Part shown: piece after piece, positions 1 through 8,131 of the stretch
How the letters are laid out: the number at the start of each line of letters is the position of its first letter
How positions within the stretch are numbered: position 1 is the first letter of the stretch
Assembly (NCBI RefSeq): GCF_003614925.1
Contig: NZ_QYLP01000023.1
Location: 1-64,000, forward strand
Direction of reading: 5' to 3'
DNA from: Arthrobacter celericrescens
Lineage (GTDB): Bacteria > Actinomycetota > Actinomycetes > Actinomycetales > Micrococcaceae
DNA length: 64,000 nt
Program-made: the position numbers and the translations under genes
Notes under the pieces: generated by a model
The model's database searches: none
Told to the model about the DNA's origin: nothing
What the model saw: the letters and a program-made list of their open reading frames with translations, nothing else

Positions 1-32
1 CGGCCGCAGCATCACGCTGCGGCCGGCCTTTT
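1..32 (+). terminator. Rho-independent terminator of an upstream plus-strand gene
   Basis: A perfect 10-bp stem, CGGCCGCAGC (1-10) with GCTGCGGCCG (16-25), closes a 5-base loop and is followed by TTTT at 29-32. The T tail is on the plus strand, so it most likely ends a gene lying to the left of the window. It could also stop readthrough from the small HTH gene, but that direction has no U tract. Confidence 0.7.
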
Positions 33-59
33 CGTGTGCCGGGACTTACTTTGCCGGGA

Positions 60-260
60 CTACTGCTTGCCGTACTTCTTGTGCACGGCCTGCTTGCTGA
101 CGCCGAGGCACAAGGCAATCGCCTCCCACGACAGCCCGGCCTGCCGGGCAGCCCGCACCAGCCCGGCCTCGGCCCTGCCGACTTCCTTCTGCAGTTCAGC
201 CACGGCGTAGAGCGCCTCCGCCGGGCCCATCCCGTCCATCGATCCCACCAGGGTCTTCAT
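60..260 (-). CDS. Small helix-turn-helix DNA-binding protein
   Basis: A 66-residue protein that is little more than one helix-turn-helix. Residues 36-62 (AARQAGLSWEAIALCLGVSK and following) resemble small actinobacterial HTH proteins of the sigma-region-4/HTH_29 type. Residues 12-34 form a charged helix that may dimerise. In-frame ATGs exist at 275 and 287, but the ATG at 260 is chosen because GGAGG lies 8 bases before it and a -10 hexamer at 283-288 predicts a transcript start near 276, which excludes the earlier ATGs. Two palindromes upstream overlap its promoter, so autoregulation is likely. A membrane-protein gene diverges from it. The target genes are unknown. Confidence 0.8.
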   Translation of the reverse strand: MKTLVGSMDGMGPAEALYAVAELQKEVGRAEAGLVRAARQAGLSWEAIALCLGVSKQAVHKKYGKQ

Positions 261-278
261 GCGGTCCACCTCCATGGC

Positions 279-322
279 GTCAACCATAGTTGACGAGCAC
301 GACGGCGTCAACGAAAGTTGAC
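279..322. promoter_or_regulatory. Double palindromic operator over the HTH gene promoter
   Basis: Two copies of the same inverted repeat occur here: GTCAACCATAGTTGAC at 279-294 and GTCAACGAAAGTTGAC at 307-322. Both have the form GTCAAC-N4-GTTGAC and their centres are 28 bp apart. On the minus strand a promoter is built into them. The -35 TTGACG (306-311) lies in the distal copy, the spacer is exactly 17 bp, and the -10 TATGGT (283-288) lies in the proximal copy. A dimer on either site would block RNA polymerase. The HTH protein encoded just downstream is the obvious candidate ligand (inference). Confidence 0.75.
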
Positions 323-398
323 GGTGCCTTTCGTTTTGTTCCGGTTCCCGGTTGAATGGGGCACAGGGATGTCGACTGAACGACAATTGGGGGACGCA

Positions 399-725
399 AT
401 GAAAAAGAAGTGGACCATCCTGCTGGTGTTGTCGGGACTCGCGTTCGCCGCCTGCGTCCTGATCCTGCCGCGGCCGCTCGCGGCCGTTACGGGCGGAGAG
501 GCCGACGCCGGAACATCCGTGTTGTTCGTCCTCGGGCTGGTCCTGCTGGCAGACTCCCTCGGGCTGCTCGCCGTCGGACTCCGCCTGCGCTCCCGCGACC
601 TCAACACGCCGCGCAGCTACGGCAACCGCGAGCCGCTCGGCGCGGACGGGGACCGGAAGCCCAACCCGTACGAGCCGCCCACCGCGCTGAACCAGACGCA
701 GATGGGCCACCACACCGGGCAGTAG
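399..725 (+). CDS. Hypothetical two-segment membrane protein
   Basis: A 108-residue protein that I cannot place in a family. It begins with MKKK, a hydrophobic segment follows at about residues 7-29, and a second at about 40-61. The polar C-terminal tail (about 64-108) is rich in Arg, Asn and Pro and is probably cytoplasmic. The ATG at 399 is chosen because GGGGGA precedes it by about five bases. The frame stays open upstream to 318, but that stretch overlaps the operator and has no ribosome binding site. It diverges from the small HTH gene and probably shares its control region. Confidence 0.65.
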   Translation: MKKKWTILLVLSGLAFAACVLILPRPLAAVTGGEADAGTSVLFVLGLVLLADSLGLLAVGLRLRSRDLNTPRSYGNREPLGADGDRKPNPYEPPTALNQTQMGHHTGQ

Positions 726-816
726 GCACCCACGCCACAACGCAACGTTGCACGGCCGGCCAGGCCGAACGGTCACAATCTCCCGGCCCAGGCTTCCGTC
801 CTGTTACGGTGGCGGC

Positions 817-1302
817 ATGGCCGAACTCAGTCCCGAAAGCCGCGAATACTTCCGCACCCTCCCCCGCCGGCGCGTTGCCGCTGGCCTCGTCATCCGCGAC
901 GGGCAGGACAGGGTCCTTGCCGTGAAGCCGAACTACAAGGACGGTTGGCTTCTACCCGGCGGCACGGTTGATGCCGGGGAGGCGCCCCGCGCCGCCGCAC
1001 GCCGCGAGGGCCGCGAAGAACTGGGCCTGGACATCGTCCCCGGAGCCTTGCTCATCATCGGGCACTCGGCGTTTCCCTCCCCCATCGGCGACGGCCTGAA
1101 CTTCCTCTACGACGGCGGGGTCCTGTCCGCCGACACCCGGATCGTCCTGCAGGAAGAGGAACTCACCGAATGGCGGTTCGTCGCCGAGGCGGACTTCCCG
1201 GACTACTTCGGGATCCACGGCGCGTTCCATGTCGCCTCGGCCCTCACGGGTCTGCGCGAAGGCCGGGTCCTCGAACTCCAGGACCGCGAAGAGGTCGTCT
1301 AG
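817..1302 (+). CDS. Nudix hydrolase
   Basis: A 161-residue protein that probably hydrolyses a nucleoside diphosphate linked to another group; the substrate cannot be read from sequence. The Nudix box is at residues 49-71: Gly49, Glu55, Arg63-Glu64, Glu67-Glu68 and Gly70 are all present, so the metal-binding glutamates are intact. Gly65 occupies a position that is usually aliphatic, a mild deviation. The preceding GWLLPGG is typical. The ATG at 817 has no Shine-Dalgarno sequence. Instead TACGGT (805-810) sits exactly six bases before it, which suggests a leaderless transcript. The gene stands alone and converges on glnE. Confidence 0.85.
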   Translation: MAELSPESREYFRTLPRRRVAAGLVIRDGQDRVLAVKPNYKDGWLLPGGTVDAGEAPRAAARREGREELGLDIVPGALLIIGHSAFPSPIGDGLNFLYDGGVLSADTRIVLQEEELTEWRFVAEADFPDYFGIHGAFHVASALTGLREGRVLELQDREEVV

Positions 1303-1345
1303 CAGCTGTGGAACGGCGGGCTTCGAAACTTCCAAGCGGCGGGCG

Positions 1346-4300
1346 CTACTGGCCGTAGAACTGCCGTTCGAAAACGGCCCGGGTGCGCCGGCTCATCCGC
1401 AGATAGTCTTCCTCGAAGACCGCCGCCTGGCCCGGCGCGTAGCCGCACCAGCGGGCCACCGCCTCCAGATCCCGGCGCGACGCCGGCAGCAGGTCGGAGG
1501 CACGGCCCGTGCAGATCACGTTGGCCGAACGGATCCGGCTTGCCATGCGCCAGGTGTCGCGCAGCAGTTGGCCGTCCTTCTTACTGATCAGCTCCAGCTC
1601 GGCGATGGCGTCGAGCGCCTGCATGGTGGAGGTGGTCCGCAGGGCGGGGTGCTTACCTGCGTGCTGCAGCTGCAGGAGCTGGACGAGCCACTCGACGTCG
1701 CTCAGGCCGCCGCGGCCGAGCTTCACATGGCGGGCGGGATCGGCCCCGCGGGGCAGCCGCTCCGATTCCACACGGGCCTTGATCCGGCGGATCTCCCGCA
1801 GCTCCGTGTCCTCAAGCACCTCCGGGTACCGGATCGGATCGACAAGGTCGACGAAGTCGGCGGCGAGGCCGTCGTCGCCCGCCATCGGCTGGGCCCGCAG
1901 AAGGGCCTGGGCCTCCCAGACCAGGGACCAGCGCCGGTAGTACTCGGCGTAGGAATCCAGGGAGCGCACCATCGCCCCGTTCTTGCCCTCGGGCCGCAGA
2001 TCGGCGTCGACCGTGAGGACCCGTTCGGCCTTGATCGCCGGTTTCAACGGCTGGGTCAGCAGGCTGGACACCTGGGCGACAATCGCCAGCGCCTGCTTCT
2101 GGGCTTCTTCGTCGCCCGCGCCGGGCTGTGCGCGGTGGACGTACATGACGTCGGCGTCGGAACCGTAGCCGATTTCCCGGCCGCCCTGGCGTCCCATGGC
2201 CACCACCAGCACGTGGGTCTTGAGCGGGCCGCCGTCGGAGACAATGTTCTCGGCGACATGCAGGGCACCGAGGACCGCGGCGCGGTCCGTGTCGGCCAGG
2301 GCCGAGCCCACTTCGTCCTGGTCGAGCAGCCCGGAGCTGTCCGCGATGGCGATCCGGAGGATTTCGCGGCGCCGGATGAGCCGGATGAGGCGCATGGCGC
2401 TTTCCGGGTCGGCGTGCCGGGACATCTTCGACTGGATTTCCTGCCACTGCCCCTCGAAGGACACCGGCTTGAGCTCCTTGTCGTTGCCCAGCCAGGCTAC
2501 CGATTCCGGGGAAACTTCCAGCAGGTCGGCAATCAGCCGGGAGTTGGACAGCACGTGGCACAGCCGTTCGGCCGCCGCCTGCGAATCGCGCAGCATTCCC
2601 AGGTACCAGTGCGTGGTGCCGAGGGCCTCGCTGACCCGGCGGAAGGCGAGCAGGCCGGCGTCGGGATCCACACCCTCGGCGAGCCAGCCGAGCAGGATCG
2701 GCAGCAGCTGGCGCTGCAAGGCCGCCCGGCGGCTGACGCCGGCAGTGAGTGCCTCGATGTGCCGCATGGCGCCCCGCGGATCGCGGTAGCCGAGCGCCGC
2801 CAGGCGCCCCTGCGCCGCTTCCGGGCTGAGCCGGGCATCCTCGCTGCTGAGGCTTGCCGCGGTGTTGAGCAGCGGGCGGTAGAAAATCCGTTCGTGCAGC
2901 TCACGGACGGAGCGTTTGGTCTTCTGCCAGGTGCCGATCAGGGCATCCGGGTGCGGGCGTTCCGAGGAGAACGGCCCGAGCACTGCCTTGGCCAGGAAGC
3001 GCTGGGCGTCCTCGCTGGTGGGCATCAGGTGGGTGCGGCGCAGCTGGAAGAGCTGGATCCGGTGTTCCAGGAGCCGCAGGTACCGGTAGGCGCTGTCGAA
3101 GGCCGCGGCGTCGGCGCGGCCGATGTAGCCGCCGGCGGAAAGCGCGGCGATGGCCGACGTCGTGTCCTTGCTGCGCAGCGTCTCGTCCGACTTCCCGTGG
3201 ACGAGCTGGAGCAGCTGGACGGTGAACTCGACGTCGCGCAGGCCGCCCGGGCCGAGCTTGATCTGGCGCTGTTCCTCGGCGGGCGCGATGTTGTCGGTGA
3301 CCCGGCGGCGCATCGCCTGGACGGATTCGACGAAGCCTTCACGGCCCGACGACGCCCAGACCAGCGGCTGCACGGCCTCCTCGTAGCGGGCGCCGAGTTC
3401 CCTGTCGCCGGCGATGGTGCGGGCCTTCAGGAGCGCCTGGAACTCCCAGCTGTCCGCCCAGCGGGCGTAGTAGCTCAGGTGCGAGGGCAGGGTCCGCACC
3501 AGCGGCCCGGACTTGCCTTCGGGGCGCAGGTTCGCGTCGACTTCCCAGAGGCCGGGTTCGGGCGCGGTGGAGGAAATCGCCCGCGAAATGCCGCTCGCCA
3601 GGGCCGTGCCGATGGTGGCGGCGTGGGCGTCTTCCAGCCCTTGCGCCTCGATCACATAGATGACGTCGACGTCGGAAATGTAGTTCAGCTCGCGGGCGCC
3701 GCATTTGCCCATGCCGATCACGGCCAGCCTGACGGCCGCGACGTCTGCCGGGTCGAAGGCGGCGGCCACCTCGGCCCGGGACACGGCGAGGGCGGCCTCG
3801 ATCGCGGCTCCCGCGAGGTCGGCAAGCTCGGCCCCGACGATCGGCATGGCGTCCTGCGGGCTGGCCGCGCACAGGTCCCTGATGGCCAGTTCAGTCAGGC
3901 CCCGCCGGTACGCGGTACGCAGGGCAGCGTAGGCCGCGGGGCCCGTGAGACCAGCCACCGGCCGCGGGGAGGCGGCGTCGGCGCGGACCGAGGCGAGCAG
4001 GCGTGCCCGGAGCACGGCCGGATCCTGTGCCTGCGGTTCCGGGCTGACCCGCTCGTCGAACACGTCGAGGTGCTCGGGGTGCCGGATCAGGAACTCGCCC
4101 AGGGCCTCGGAAGCGCCGAGGAGCCGGTACAGCGGTTCGCTGCGGTCCGGATCCGCGGCCGCGAGCTCCCGCAGGGCCGGGTGCTTCTCGATCAGCCGTA
4201 CCAGGGTCTGCAGTGCCGTATCGGGGCTGGCGCTCAAGTGCAGGCCCGTGAACAGGGTCTCCTGGTCGATGCCGTCGAGTTCGCGGGCGCCGAGGAAGCG

Positions 4301-4357
4301 CTCCCCTTTGTCAAGATCGCTGAAACCGGCTGAAATGAGCCGGCGTGCCAGGCTCAT
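1346..4357 (-). CDS. glnE: Bifunctional glutamine synthetase adenylyltransferase / adenylyl-removing enzyme
   Basis: A 1003-residue protein, full length for the family. It attaches AMP to a tyrosine of glutamine synthetase and removes it by phosphorolysis, according to nitrogen status. Two nucleotidyltransferase halves are visible: GMGKCGARELNYISDVDVIY at about residue 215 and AMGRQGGREIGYGSDADVMY at about 715. Each carries the G-x-x-D-x-D metal-binding pattern, and each half has a following helical domain. Its start lies 9 bases after the stop of the glutamine synthetase gene, so the two are cotranscribed. The same pairing occurs in other Actinobacteria. The gene converges on the Nudix hydrolase. 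Confidence 0.96.
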   Translation of the reverse strand: MSLARRLISAGFSDLDKGERFLGARELDGIDQETLFTGLHLSASPDTALQTLVRLIEKHPALRELAAADPDRSEPLYRLLGASEALGEFLIRHPEHLDVFDERVSPEPQAQDPAVLRARLLASVRADAASPRPVAGLTGPAAYAALRTAYRRGLTELAIRDLCAASPQDAMPIVGAELADLAGAAIEAALAVSRAEVAAAFDPADVAAVRLAVIGMGKCGARELNYISDVDVIYVIEAQGLEDAHAATIGTALASGISRAISSTAPEPGLWEVDANLRPEGKSGPLVRTLPSHLSYYARWADSWEFQALLKARTIAGDRELGARYEEAVQPLVWASSGREGFVESVQAMRRRVTDNIAPAEEQRQIKLGPGGLRDVEFTVQLLQLVHGKSDETLRSKDTTSAIAALSAGGYIGRADAAAFDSAYRYLRLLEHRIQLFQLRRTHLMPTSEDAQRFLAKAVLGPFSSERPHPDALIGTWQKTKRSVRELHERIFYRPLLNTAASLSSEDARLSPEAAQGRLAALGYRDPRGAMRHIEALTAGVSRRAALQRQLLPILLGWLAEGVDPDAGLLAFRRVSEALGTTHWYLGMLRDSQAAAERLCHVLSNSRLIADLLEVSPESVAWLGNDKELKPVSFEGQWQEIQSKMSRHADPESAMRLIRLIRRREILRIAIADSSGLLDQDEVGSALADTDRAAVLGALHVAENIVSDGGPLKTHVLVVAMGRQGGREIGYGSDADVMYVHRAQPGAGDEEAQKQALAIVAQVSSLLTQPLKPAIKAERVLTVDADLRPEGKNGAMVRSLDSYAEYYRRWSLVWEAQALLRAQPMAGDDGLAADFVDLVDPIRYPEVLEDTELREIRRIKARVESERLPRGADPARHVKLGRGGLSDVEWLVQLLQLQHAGKHPALRTTSTMQALDAIAELELISKKDGQLLRDTWRMASRIRSANVICTGRASDLLPASRRDLEAVARWCGYAPGQAAVFEEDYLRMSRRTRAVFERQFYGQ

Positions 4358-4366
4358 GCCGCCCGC

Positions 4367-5707
4367 CTAGAGGATGCCGAGATTGCGCTGAAGCTCGTAC
4401 GGGGTGACCTGGAGCCGGTAGTCCTGCCACTCCGCCCGCTTGTTGCGCAGGAAGTGTTCGAACACCTGCTCGCCGAGTATCTGGGCGACGAGCTCGGAGT
4501 CCTCCATGGCACGGATGGCGTCGTGCAGGCTGGACGGCAGCGGGGCGTGGCCCATTGCCTTGCGCTCCGCGGACGTCAGCGACCAGACGTCGTCCTCGGC
4601 CGCGGGCGGCAGCTCGTAGCCTTCCTCGATGCCCTTCAGGCCGGCACCCAGCAGCACCGCGTAAGACAGGTAAGGATTGGTGGCGGAGTCGATGCCGCGG
4701 TACTCAATCCTGGCGGACTGGCCCTTGCCGGGCTTGTACAACGGGACGCGGACCAACGCGGAGCGGTTGTTGTGGCCCCAGCTCAGGTAGCTCGGGGCTT
4801 CGCCGCCGCCCCAGAGCCGCTTGTAGGAGTTGACGAACTGGTTCGTCACGGCCGTGAATTCCGGGGCGTGCTTCAGGATGCCCGCGATGAACTGGCGTGC
4901 GGTCTTGGACAGCTGGAACTCCGAACCGGCCTCGAAGAAAGCGTTCGTGTCGCCCTCGAAGAGCGAGAAGTGGGTATGCATGCCGGAGCCGGGGTGGTCC
5001 GTGAACGGCTTGGGCATGAAAGTGGCGTAGGTGCCCTGCTGCAGCGCCACTTCCTTGATGACCGTTCGGAACGTCATGAGGTTGTCCGCCGTCTGCAGCG
5101 CATCGGCGTAGCGGAGGTCGATTTCGTTCTGCCCGGGACCGGCCTCGTGGTGGCTGAACTCGACGGAGATGCCCACGGACTCGAGCATGGTGACGGCGGT
5201 GCGGCGGAAGTCCTGGGCCACGCCTCCGGGCACGTGATCGAAGTACCCGCCCTCATCCACCGGGACCGGGGCGCCGTTGGGCCCGAGTTCGCTGGACTTG
5301 AGGAGGTAGAACTCGATTTCGGGGTGCGTGTAGCAGGTGAAGCCCATGTCCGCGGCCTTGGCCAAGGTGCGCTTAAGGACGTTGCGGGGATCGGCGGCGG
5401 ACGGCTCGCCGTCCGGGGTGAGGATGTCGCAGAACATCCTGGAGGTCTGTTCGGTATCGCCGCGCCAGGGCAGGATCTGGAAGGTGGCCGGATCCGGCTG
5501 GAGGAGCATGTCGGATTCGAAAACGCGGGCAAGTCCTTCGATGGACGAGCCGTCGAAGCCGAGGCCTTCTTCGAAGGCGCCTTCCACCTCGGCCGGCGCA
5601 AGTGCCACCGACTTGAGCGATCCGACGACGTCGGTAAACCACAAGCGCACGAAGCGCACGTCGCGCTCTTCGATGGTCCGCAGTACGAACTCTTGCTGGC
5701 GGTCCAT
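4367..5707 (-). CDS. glnA: Type I glutamine synthetase (GlnA2-like)
   Basis: A 446-residue protein that makes glutamine from glutamate, ammonia and ATP. It carries the type I hallmarks: GFDGSSIEG near residue 50, NEIDLRYADALQTADN, the KPFTDHPGSGMHTHFSL ATP/metal region, and NPYLSYAVLL. Length and C-terminal sequence match the actinobacterial GlnA2 class. The segment equivalent to the adenylylation loop reads EEGYELPP and keeps a tyrosine, but it differs from the NLYDLPP loop of regulated GlnA1, so whether GlnE modifies this enzyme is uncertain. The ATG at 5707 is preceded by AAAAGGGG. An alternative start lies 57 bases upstream. Confidence 0.95.
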   Translation of the reverse strand: MDRQQEFVLRTIEERDVRFVRLWFTDVVGSLKSVALAPAEVEGAFEEGLGFDGSSIEGLARVFESDMLLQPDPATFQILPWRGDTEQTSRMFCDILTPDGEPSAADPRNVLKRTLAKAADMGFTCYTHPEIEFYLLKSSELGPNGAPVPVDEGGYFDHVPGGVAQDFRRTAVTMLESVGISVEFSHHEAGPGQNEIDLRYADALQTADNLMTFRTVIKEVALQQGTYATFMPKPFTDHPGSGMHTHFSLFEGDTNAFFEAGSEFQLSKTARQFIAGILKHAPEFTAVTNQFVNSYKRLWGGGEAPSYLSWGHNNRSALVRVPLYKPGKGQSARIEYRGIDSATNPYLSYAVLLGAGLKGIEEGYELPPAAEDDVWSLTSAERKAMGHAPLPSSLHDAIRAMEDSELVAQILGEQVFEHFLRNKRAEWQDYRLQVTPYELQRNLGIL

Positions 5708-5899
5708 GGGGCCCCTTTTCAGATTCAATGTCCACACCGCGGGCAGGGTTTTCTCCGGGCCCACGGCAGCTCAGCCTTCACTCTACTAAGCATTGCCCGG
5801 GAATGCCGGTGCAAGGCCTCCCCGTAACACAGCGTTTACAAACCGGGAGTGCTGTCTCGCCCGGTGGCTAGCCGGCCGGGGACCGCATACGCTCTTGTC
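5708..5899. promoter_or_regulatory. Divergent control region between glnA and panB
   Basis: This 192-bp region drives two genes outward. On the panB side, TACGCT (5888-5893) lies six bases before the ATG and looks like the -10 of a leaderless transcript. Toward glnA there is an imperfect inverted repeat, GTAACACAGCGTTTAC (5824-5839), with GTAA/TTAC arms. It only loosely recalls a GlnR half-site pair, so I do not assign a regulator. Confidence 0.4.
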
Positions 5900-6841
5900 A
5901 TGGCCCCGAGCAACAATCCTGATTCGCGCACTCCCGAACCCGGCAGCAACCCCGAGACCGGCAACAGTCCCGAAACCTCGGCACCGTACGGCTCCGGCCC
6001 GTCGCCGGCCGCCGCGCCGTCCGGCGGAGTTCCCGGTGCCGTCCCGTCCGGCCGCGTGCGCCTCCACCACCTGCAGCAAGCCAAGGCCAACGGCGCCCGC
6101 TTCGCCATGCTCACGGCCTACGAACAGTACAGCGCCGAGATCTTCGACCAGGCCGGCATCGAGGTCCTGCTGATCGGCGACTCGGCGTCCAACAACGTCT
6201 TCGGCAACGAAAGCAGCCTACCGGTCACGGTGGACGAACTTCTCCCGCTCTGCCGCGCCGTCGCCCGGTCGACCAAGCGGGCCCTCGTCGTCGCGGACCT
6301 GCCGTTCGGCAGCTACGAAGTGTCCGCCGAACAGGCGGTGGCCACCGGCGTGCGCTTCCTCAAGGAGGGCCTTGCCCAGGCGGTGAAGATCGAGGGCGGC
6401 GCCTACTACGCGCCGACCGTCCGCGCCATGGTGCAGGCCGGCATTCCGGTCATGGCCCACATCGGCTTCACGCCCCAGAGCGAGCACGCGCTGGGCGGTT
6501 ACCGGGTGCAGGGCCGCGGTGACGACGCCCAGCGGTTGATCGACGACGCCGTTGCGCTCGTCGACGCCGGCGCCTTCAGCGTGCTGATGGAAATGGTCCC
6601 CGCGGAGACGGCCGCCGCCGTCGACGCCGCGATCAAGGTGCCCACGATCGGCATCGGGGCGGGCAACCAGACCACCGGCCAGGTGTTGGTCTGGCAGGAC
6701 ATGGCCGGCCTCCGTGGCGGCAAGATGGCCAAGTTCGTCAAACAGTACGCCGATCTGCGGGGCATCCTGGGCGACGCCGCCCGGACGTACGCCGATGAGG
6801 TCCGCTCGGGCAGCTTCCCCGGCCCGGAGCACTCCTTTTAG
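5900..6841 (+). CDS. panB: 3-methyl-2-oxobutanoate hydroxymethyltransferase
   Basis: A 313-residue protein that adds a hydroxymethyl group from methylenetetrahydrofolate to alpha-ketoisovalerate, giving ketopantoate, the first step toward pantothenate and coenzyme A. The TIM-barrel core begins near residue 52. The metal-binding residues are in LLIGDSASN (Asp94) and [10 protein letters not shown] (Asp133), the substrate lysine is in AVKIEGG, and the catalytic glutamate is in LMEMVPAE. The first 50 residues are low-complexity Pro/Ser/Gly/Asn and probably disordered, which is longer than in most PanB. The ATG at 5900 follows TACGCT by six bases and has no Shine-Dalgarno, so the mRNA may be leaderless. 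No panC is nearby. Confidence 0.95.
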   Translation: MAPSNNPDSRTPEPGSNPETGNSPETSAPYGSGPSPAAAPSGGVPGAVPSGRVRLHHLQQAKANGARFAMLTAYEQYSAEIFDQAGIEVLLIGDSASNNVFGNESSLPVTVDELLPLCRAVARSTKRALVVADLPFGSYEVSAEQAVATGVRFLKEGLAQAVKIEGGAYYAPTVRAMVQAGIPVMAHIGFTPQSEHALGGYRVQGRGDDAQRLIDDAVALVDAGAFSVLMEMVPAETAAAVDAAIKVPTIGIGAGNQTTGQVLVWQDMAGLRGGKMAKFVKQYADLRGILGDAARTYADEVRSGSFPGPEHSF

Positions 6842-6895
6842 CCGGACGGACAAGTCCCGGCCGGACGGACGGGCCCGCCAGAGGACACAGGCAGC

Positions 6896-7060
6896 CTAAT
6901 CGTCGTCGTCCTTTTCCCAGGCCTCGTTGCGGGCCCGGACCTTCTCGAGGGCGTGCTCGGCTTCCTCCCGGGTCTTGTACGGCCCGATCAGCTGGGTCCA
7001 GTCGGACATCGCGTCCTCCTCGATCTCGTGGGTCTGTACGTTGTACCAGTACTCCGTCAC
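6896..7060 (-). CDS. Small acidic SPOR-like protein
   Basis: A 54-residue protein starting at the GTG at 7060, with AAGGAG at a good distance before it. Coding is supported by the ribosome binding site, GC-rich third positions and a coherent composition. VTEYWYNVQTHEIEE is followed by DWTQLIGPYKTREEAEHAL, a pattern like a single SPOR-type fold in which a beta strand leads into a helix starting after GPY.T.EEA. The tail is an acidic EKDDDD. It diverges from map and converges with panB. Function is unknown; similar short proteins occur in Micrococcaceae (general knowledge, not checked). Confidence 0.7.
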   Translation of the reverse strand: MTEYWYNVQTHEIEEDAMSDWTQLIGPYKTREEAEHALEKVRARNEAWEKDDDD

Positions 7061-7080
7061 GTTGGCTCCTTCCCGATCGG

Positions 7081-7110
7081 CGGCCGCCGCGTAACTTTTC
7101 GCGGCGGCCG
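7081..7110. other. GC-rich hairpin between the SPOR-like gene and map
   Basis: A perfect 11-bp inverted repeat, CGGCCGCCGCG (7081-7091) with CGCGGCGGCCG (7100-7110), encloses an 8-base AT-rich loop. It lies in the divergent promoter region and has no T tract on either side, so it is not a standard terminator. It could be an operator or an incidental GC-rich structure. Confidence 0.35.
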
Positions 7111-7154
7111 TACGCGGCCGGCCGCATTGTTAGCTGCGTCTCCTTGCTCCCTTA

Positions 7155-7166
7155 TATGATCAATCT
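7155..7166 (+). promoter_or_regulatory. -10 element of a leaderless map promoter
   Basis: TATGAT (7155-7160) is a near-consensus -10 hexamer. It ends six bases before the ATG at 7167, which puts the expected transcription start on the A of the start codon. No Shine-Dalgarno sequence is present between them. No -35 with good spacing is evident. Confidence 0.6.
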
Positions 7167-8045
7167 ATGCCTTCCCCCGCTTTGACTGCACCCATCGGCA
7201 CGCTCACCCAAGGAACCGTCAGCCCCGAGCTGCCGGTTCCGGCGTCGATCGCACGCCCCGAGTATGTCGGCAAGCCGGCCCCGGCCAAGTTCACCGGCTC
7301 GGAAGTGAAGTCGGCGGAGACCATCGAAAAGATCCGCATCGCTGGCCGGATCGCCGCACAGGCGATCGTGGAGGTCGGAAAGCACATCCAGCCGGGCGTC
7401 ACCACGGACCAGCTGGACCGGATCGGGCACGAGTTCCTCATGGACCACAACGCGTACCCGTCCACCCTTGGCTACCGTGGCTTCCCCAAGTCGCTGTGTT
7501 CCTCGCTCAACGAGGTCATCTGCCACGGCATCCCGGACACCACCGTGGTCCGGGACGGCGACATCCTGAACATCGACATCACCGCGTTCATCAATGGCGT
7601 GCACGGTGATACCAACTACACCTTCCTGGTGGGCGACGTGGACGAAGAGTCCCGTCTCCTGGTGGAGCGGACGCAGGAGTCCCTCAACCGGGCCATCAAG
7701 GCAGTGGCACCCGGCCGCGAGATCAACGTGATCGGCAGGGCCATCGAATCCTACGCAAAGCGTTTCGGTTACGGAGTGGTCCGTGATTTCACGGGCCACG
7801 GAGTGGGCGAGGCCTTCCACACGGGCCTGATCATTCCGCACTACGACGCCGCACCGGCCTACAACACGGTCATCCAGTCCGGCATGGTGTTCACCATCGA
7901 ACCCATGCTCACCCTCGGCACCGTCGAATGGGACATGTGGCCGGACAACTGGACCGTGGTGACCCGGGACCGCAAACGCACCGCGCAGTTCGAACACACC
8001 CTGCTGGTGACCGACACCGGCGCGGAAATCCTCACCCTGCCCTGA
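7167..8045 (+). CDS. map: Methionine aminopeptidase, type I
   Basis: A 292-residue cytosolic metalloprotease that removes the N-terminal methionine from new proteins. The pita-bread fold starts near residue 45. The five metal ligands are visible in NIDITAF (Asp), HGDTNYTF (Asp), [11 protein letters not shown] (His), TIEPML (Glu) and QFEHTLLV (Glu). A 40-residue N-terminal extension ([15 protein letters not shown] and following) resembles the longer actinobacterial MetAP isoform, which carries an SH3-binding-like Pro-rich stretch. The ATG at 7167 is probably read from a leaderless mRNA. ppgK follows after 86 bases. Confidence 0.95.
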   Translation: MPSPALTAPIGTLTQGTVSPELPVPASIARPEYVGKPAPAKFTGSEVKSAETIEKIRIAGRIAAQAIVEVGKHIQPGVTTDQLDRIGHEFLMDHNAYPSTLGYRGFPKSLCSSLNEVICHGIPDTTVVRDGDILNIDITAFINGVHGDTNYTFLVGDVDEESRLLVERTQESLNRAIKAVAPGREINVIGRAIESYAKRFGYGVVRDFTGHGVGEAFHTGLIIPHYDAAPAYNTVIQSGMVFTIEPMLTLGTVEWDMWPDNWTVVTRDRKRTAQFEHTLLVTDTGAEILTLP

Positions 8046-8131
8046 CCTGGGCCGCCGGACCTCCGGCTGCCCAGTGCCTCATCTGCCTAGTGCCCTATCT
8101 TCCGCCAACCCCTGCCAAGAACGGATATGCA

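Noticed and set aside
288-776. N-terminal extension of the small HTH gene up to 776
   Set aside because: The extension runs through the operator and promoter and antisense to the membrane-protein gene. It is Gln/Arg-rich and has no start signal.
1229-4333. Very long open frame antisense to glnE
   Set aside because: In GC-rich DNA the frame opposite a long gene stays open by codon bias. It has no ribosome binding site or family motif, and glnE motifs on the other strand are intact. The same applies to the long antisense frames opposite dnaE, murE-ftsI, ftsZ and pyc.
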